Source of the DNA: Syntrophopropionicum sp964397525
GTDB lineage: Bacteria; Bacillota; Desulfotomaculia; Desulfotomaculales; Pelotomaculaceae
Reading direction: 5' to 3'
DNA: 31,535 nucleotides
Assembly: GCA_964397525.1 (NCBI GenBank)
Contig: CAYNIY010000018.1
Span: 1-31,535 of the forward strand
Both the position numbers and the translations under genes were made by a program. Below, one piece after another: positions 30,814 to 31,535 of the stretch; within the stretch, counting starts at the first letter, position 1; each line of letters opens with the position of its first letter. Under the pieces are notes generated by a model that was not told where the DNA came from, ran no database searches, and saw only the letters and a list, made by a program, of their open reading frames with translations.

Positions 30814-31392
30814 TTGCGCCAGATGAGGCTTTTTGTAGCCGTTAATTTTCCAGCTAAATTAAAAAATGAAATCGGATCCCTGATCGGTGATTTAAAGGGT
30901 ATCCCTGCTGACCTGAAATGGGTTGAGGCACAAAACCTTCATCTCACTCTTCAATTCCTCGGCAATGTCAGCGAGGAGCAGATCACGGTTGTTGCGGAGG
31001 CTCTGAAAAAGTCCGCTGCGGGTGTCGGCCCTTTTACGCTGAAGGTTAGGGGTGTGGGCGCTTTCCCTGCCAGAGAAAAGCCCCGTGTACTCTGGGCCGG
31101 GATTACCGGTGAAACAGACGCCCTGTTGAATTTAAGCCGGCAGGTGCAGCGGGAAATGAAAGTACTCGGTTTTTCCCCGGGGAAAAACAGGTTTTCTCCG
31201 CATCTGACCTTAGCCAGGCTGCGTTCAGCTGCAGGTTTTCCAGAGCTTATCGAAAGGGCAGAAGTGCTGGCAGAAAAAAAGGATTTTGGTTCGGCAAAGA
31301 TCAAAACAATAGAACTCATGCTCAGTGAATTGAGCTCCAGGGGGCCAAAATATTTCGCGCTGGCCAGTATCCCCCTGATCGGCGCCAACTAA
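30814..31392 (+). CDS. thpR: RNA 2',3'-cyclic phosphodiesterase ThpR (LigT-like)
   Basis: A 2H-phosphoesterase family member that opens 2',3'-cyclic phosphate ends of RNA. Both signature motifs are present: H43-L-T-L and H130-L-T-L, about 87 residues apart, in a 192-residue protein beginning R-L-F-V-A-V-N-F-P, as usual for the family. The start is uncertain. TTG 30814 is nine bases after GGAG (30801-30804), while TTG 30805 touches it and ATG 30823 is farther away. It stands alone after the ppdK terminator and repeats, with a terminator behind it. Confidence 0.93.
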   Translation: MRQMRLFVAVNFPAKLKNEIGSLIGDLKGIPADLKWVEAQNLHLTLQFLGNVSEEQITVVAEALKKSAAGVGPFTLKVRGVGAFPAREKPRVLWAGITGETDALLNLSRQVQREMKVLGFSPGKNRFSPHLTLARLRSAAGFPELIERAEVLAEKKDFGSAKIKTIELMLSELSSRGPKYFALASIPLIGAN

Positions 31393-31435
31393 GGCAGGCT
31401 GGCTGAAAATAAGAAGATAAGCAAGGGCATGCATT

Positions 31436-31475
31436 AACCCCGGCATTGCACACCACACAAGCCGGGGTTTCCTCT
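31436..31475 (+). terminator. Likely terminator of thpR
   Basis: AACCCCGGC (31436-31444) and GCCGGGGTT (31461-31469) form a perfect nine-pair stem with a 16-base loop, followed by the weak pyrimidine tail TCCTCTC. Nothing further is recognised to the end of the window. Confidence 0.65.
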
Positions 31476-31535
31476 CACTATAAATACATATATTACCAGC
31501 AGGATTACAGTCATATCTGTAGAATGTATTTTAAC

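Noticed and set aside
30365..30826. Short frames between ppdK and thpR on both strands
   Set aside because: All lie in the composite repeat, tandem GGAAGCAGAAG units and hairpins; no coding signature.

Overview
The window is a bacterial chromosome segment from an anaerobic, moderately GC-rich Firmicute. The best fit is the Peptococcaceae/Desulfotomaculales (Pelotomaculum-like). The evidence is the Firmicute gene order (lepA-hemW-hrcA-grpE-dnaK-dnaJ-prmA-rsmE-mtaB, then rpsU-phoH-pgpH-ybeY-dgkA-cdd-era-recO-glyQS-ccpN-ppsR), a perfect CIRCE operator, a glycine T-box, frequent TTG/GTG starts with strong AGGAGG sites, and an archaeal-like chaperonin inside the dnaK operon, as described for Carboxydothermus. 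Two 100-N runs show that this is a scaffolded draft or metagenome assembly. The genus is an inference.

Layout. 1-155: divergent promoters for a leftward gene (only its first codons are present, probably rpsT) and for lepA. 156-3352: lepA, a small unknown gene and hemW. 3371-10366: heat-shock operon with promoter and CIRCE, then hrcA, a group II/III chaperonin, grpE, dnaK and dnaJ; a 600-bp repeat-rich stretch with an assembly gap separates dnaK from dnaJ. 10692-14426: translation-modification genes prmA, a 4-OT-type tautomerase, rsmE, mtaB and a HIT protein. 14605-14781: rpsU, with its own promoter and terminator. 15085-19433: phoH, pgpH (c-di-AMP phosphodiesterase family), ybeY and a fused undecaprenol kinase/PAP2 phosphatase. 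19803-22115: cdd, a second gap, era and recO. 22145-25510: T-box-controlled glyQ-glyS. 26124-30259: ccpN-ppsR-ppdK, a compact pyruvate/PEP control operon preceded by a sequence matching the CcpN operator consensus. 30814-31392: thpR and a terminator.

How the genes work together: most genes serve protein synthesis and folding. These cover ribosome assembly and modification (era, ybeY, prmA, rsmE, rpsU, lepA), tRNA charging and modification (glyQS, mtaB), RNA repair or processing (thpR, phoH) and stress folding (DnaK system plus chaperonin under HrcA). The last operon sets pyruvate-PEP flux.

The accessory signal is mostly in the intergenic spaces. Several families of short structured repeats lie just after stop codons, all in the + orientation, and their stems vary with compensating changes. 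One repeat supplies the last codons of glyS. The absence of gpr/spoIIP and of yqeY/yqfC/yqfD from two positions where Firmicutes usually carry them suggests a lineage that has lost sporulation. No CRISPR array, tRNA, rRNA, transposase gene or phage gene was recognised.
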